From JAGVVZ01 sp964372465 (GTDB lineage: Archaea; Aenigmatarchaeota; Aenigmatarchaeia; CG10238-14): DNA of 5,793 bases. The notes beneath the pieces were generated by a model that did not search any database, had not been told where the DNA came from, and saw only the letters and a program-made list of their open reading frames with translations. A program made the position numbers and the translations under genes. This document shows, in pieces, positions 4,879 to 5,793 of this stretch (positions are counted from its first letter, which is position 1; each line of letters starts with the position of its first letter). The stretch covers positions 1-5,793 of the forward strand of contig CAYJRA010000031.1 of assembly GCA_964372465.1 (NCBI GenBank), in the 5' to 3' direction.

Positions 4879-5433
4879 TCATGAGGACGAATTTACTGGA
4901 GTGCCAATAGATTTCCAACCATTGTCATTTTTTATGACAAGAGTTTGCTTTTCTAAGTTTCTAAGATGTCTAGTAACAGTGTAAGGTAAACGCCTTAATT
5001 TCAGGCATAATTCTAATGTTGAAATTTCCTTATCAGAATTTTTTAGGATAGTTAATATTTCCTGCTTTATTTTTCTGTTCTTGTTCAAACTATTTGCTCT
5101 TTCACAAACCAATTTTGCCCATTGATCTTTCTTAGGATCTGCCATTGGTCCTGCAATTTCGTAAATTTCTTTGAATGCAGAATTATTTAATTTGAAACAA
5201 AATTCTTCTTTGTTACCTAGTTTGCTGATTTTATTTTCTGATAGCCATCCATGATTTTTACAAATTTCAAATACGATTTGTAATTGTCGTAAATTTGATT
5301 TTGATTGTGTTAACACAGGTTTTTGTGCACCATTGAATGCAAATTCAAATTCTATTAACGGCAATAAAATATTTGCCGCCAAAATTTTGTCACTCAATGA
5401 TTTCATATACACTGATTGCGAGGGTATCTTCAT
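4879..5433 (-). CDS. intron-encoded protein, possibly a divergent homing endonuclease with winged-helix domain
   Basis: A 184-aa protein filling the h42 intron. There is no clear LAGLIDADG, GIY-YIG or HNH motif. Residues 24-95 could follow the LAGLIDADG-type strand-strand-helix-strand-strand-helix order: strands near 26-33, 38-43, 66-72 and 77-82, helices near 46-61 and 85-93. This is inference from pattern only. G95-P-M-A-D-P-K-K-D (95-103) looks like a conserved motif. Residues 121-175 resemble a winged helix-turn-helix with a recognition helix at about 150-161 (PYTVTRHLRNLE). Archaeal rRNA introns commonly carry LAGLIDADG homing endonucleases, so a DNA-binding role in intron mobility or splicing is plausible. 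The ATG lies in an 8-bp hairpin. The last three codons and the stop UGA are in the 16S exon (CUCAUGA), so the linear precursor supplies the stop. Confidence 0.7.
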   Translation of the reverse strand: MKIPSQSVYMKSLSDKILAANILLPLIEFEFAFNGAQKPVLTQSKSNLRQLQIVFEICKNHGWLSENKISKLGNKEEFCFKLNNSAFKEIYEIAGPMADPKKDQWAKLVCERANSLNKNRKIKQEILTILKNSDKEISTLELCLKLRRLPYTVTRHLRNLEKQTLVIKNDNGWKSIGTPVNSSS

Positions 5434-5480
5434 ACCCTCTATTAGATATCCTATCTTATCAAGTTTCTACTGAGCACTCT
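4893..5480 (-). other. 16S rRNA intron in h42 (588 nt, after E. coli ~1318), with ORF
   Basis: 5' exon ends GGGCUGUA (5481) and 3' exon starts AUUCGUCCUC (4892). Joined, they restore h42 as GAGGGC/GUCCUC with the 8-nt loop UGUAAUUC (E. coli: UGCAACUC). The BHB has central helix GCUG/CAGU (one G-U), bulges UAA (5482-5480) and AAA (4894-4892) cut after the second base, and inner helix GAGUGC/GCACUC. The length is an exact multiple of three, which matters for the ORF inside it. Confidence 0.92.
5420..5439 (-). promoter_or_regulatory. hairpin over the start codon of the intron ORF
   Basis: GAGGGUAU-GAAG-AUACCCUC forms a perfect 8-bp stem with a 4-nt loop. The A and U of the AUG (5433-5431) are in the stem and the G is in the loop; GAGGG, the only ribosome-site-like sequence, is in the same arm. 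In the folded RNA the start would be hidden, so translation probably depends on unfolding or on coupling to transcription. An alternative start, Met10, has no ribosome site. Confidence 0.6.
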
Positions 5481-5793
5481 TACAGCCCTCAATTCGAACT
5501 GAGCATGCTTTTAGGGGATTTGCTTCTCCTTTCGGAGTTGCGTCCCATTGTGGCATGCATTGTAGGCCGCGTGTAGCCTAGGAGATTTGCGCCATACAGA
5601 CCTACCGTCGCCCACTCCTTCCTCTGGTTTATCACCAGCGGTCTCGTATGAGTGCGTCTTCTGCGAACAGAAAATTGGCAACATACGATGTGGGTCTCGC
5701 TCGTTAACCGACTTAACGGCACGTCTCACGATACGAGCTGACGATGGCCATGCAGCAGCTCTCGGCTTGTCTGGTAAGACCTTCAGCCTGACC

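Noticed and set aside
4893..5480. Insertion sequence inside 16S
   Set aside because: No terminal inverted repeats or transposase; the BHB and clean restoration of h42 explain it as an intron.
5337..5729. Short ORFs on both strands in 16S
   Set aside because: They translate conserved rRNA helices or the antisense of the intron ORF.

Overview
The window comes from an AT-rich archaeon. Evidence for this: the rRNA signatures are archaeal; the 16S rRNA and a tRNA carry introns with bulge-helix-bulge (BHB) splice motifs; the tRNA encodes no CCA; TATA boxes lie about 25 nt upstream of apparently leaderless start codons. The small genes, the low GC outside the rRNAs, and 16S and 23S genes separated by unrelated protein genes fit a DPANN-type lineage with a reduced genome, but that placement is inference.

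Layout (left to right). (1) 1-~645, minus strand: 5' part of a 23S rRNA gene cut by the window edge, with an extra ~97-nt segment in a normally invariant stretch; its leader and a probable TATA box lie between ~646 and 910. (2) 928-2012: a Nudix hydrolase (minus) facing a Cas2-like protein and a MazG-like pyrophosphohydrolase (plus), with a 20-bp perfect palindrome and a shared TATA element between them. (3) 2014-2481, minus: a small three-helix membrane protein and tRNA-Ala(UGC) with a 14-nt intron. (4) 2519-3806, plus: a lipoprotein thioredoxin and a CcdA/DsbD-type membrane thiol transporter, adjacent and presumably one transcript. (5) 3810-4352, minus: a 180-aa protein I do not recognise. 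(6) ~4475-5793, minus: the 3' part of a 16S rRNA gene, cut by the window edge.

The striking part is the 16S gene. It is interrupted three times within 1 kb: a 588-nt intron in the h42 loop with an ORF, a 64-nt intron in the h43 loop, and a 143-nt intron inside h45. All three have a UAA 5' bulge, and removing them at the predicted BHB cut sites restores normal h42, h43 and h45. The h45 intron contains GGAGGUGA, a perfect 8-nt complement of the anti-Shine-Dalgarno tail of the same RNA, so unspliced 16S could mask its own mRNA-binding site. The 588-nt intron is a multiple of three long: its ORF ends with a stop codon in the 16S exon in the linear precursor, but would read in frame across the junction to a different stop in a circularised intron.

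How the genes work together: Trx plus CcdA form a plausible extracytoplasmic disulfide-reduction pair. Nudix plus MazG are both nucleotide-pool sanitising families and flank a stand-alone Cas2-like protein. No CRISPR array, transposon or transposase is visible.
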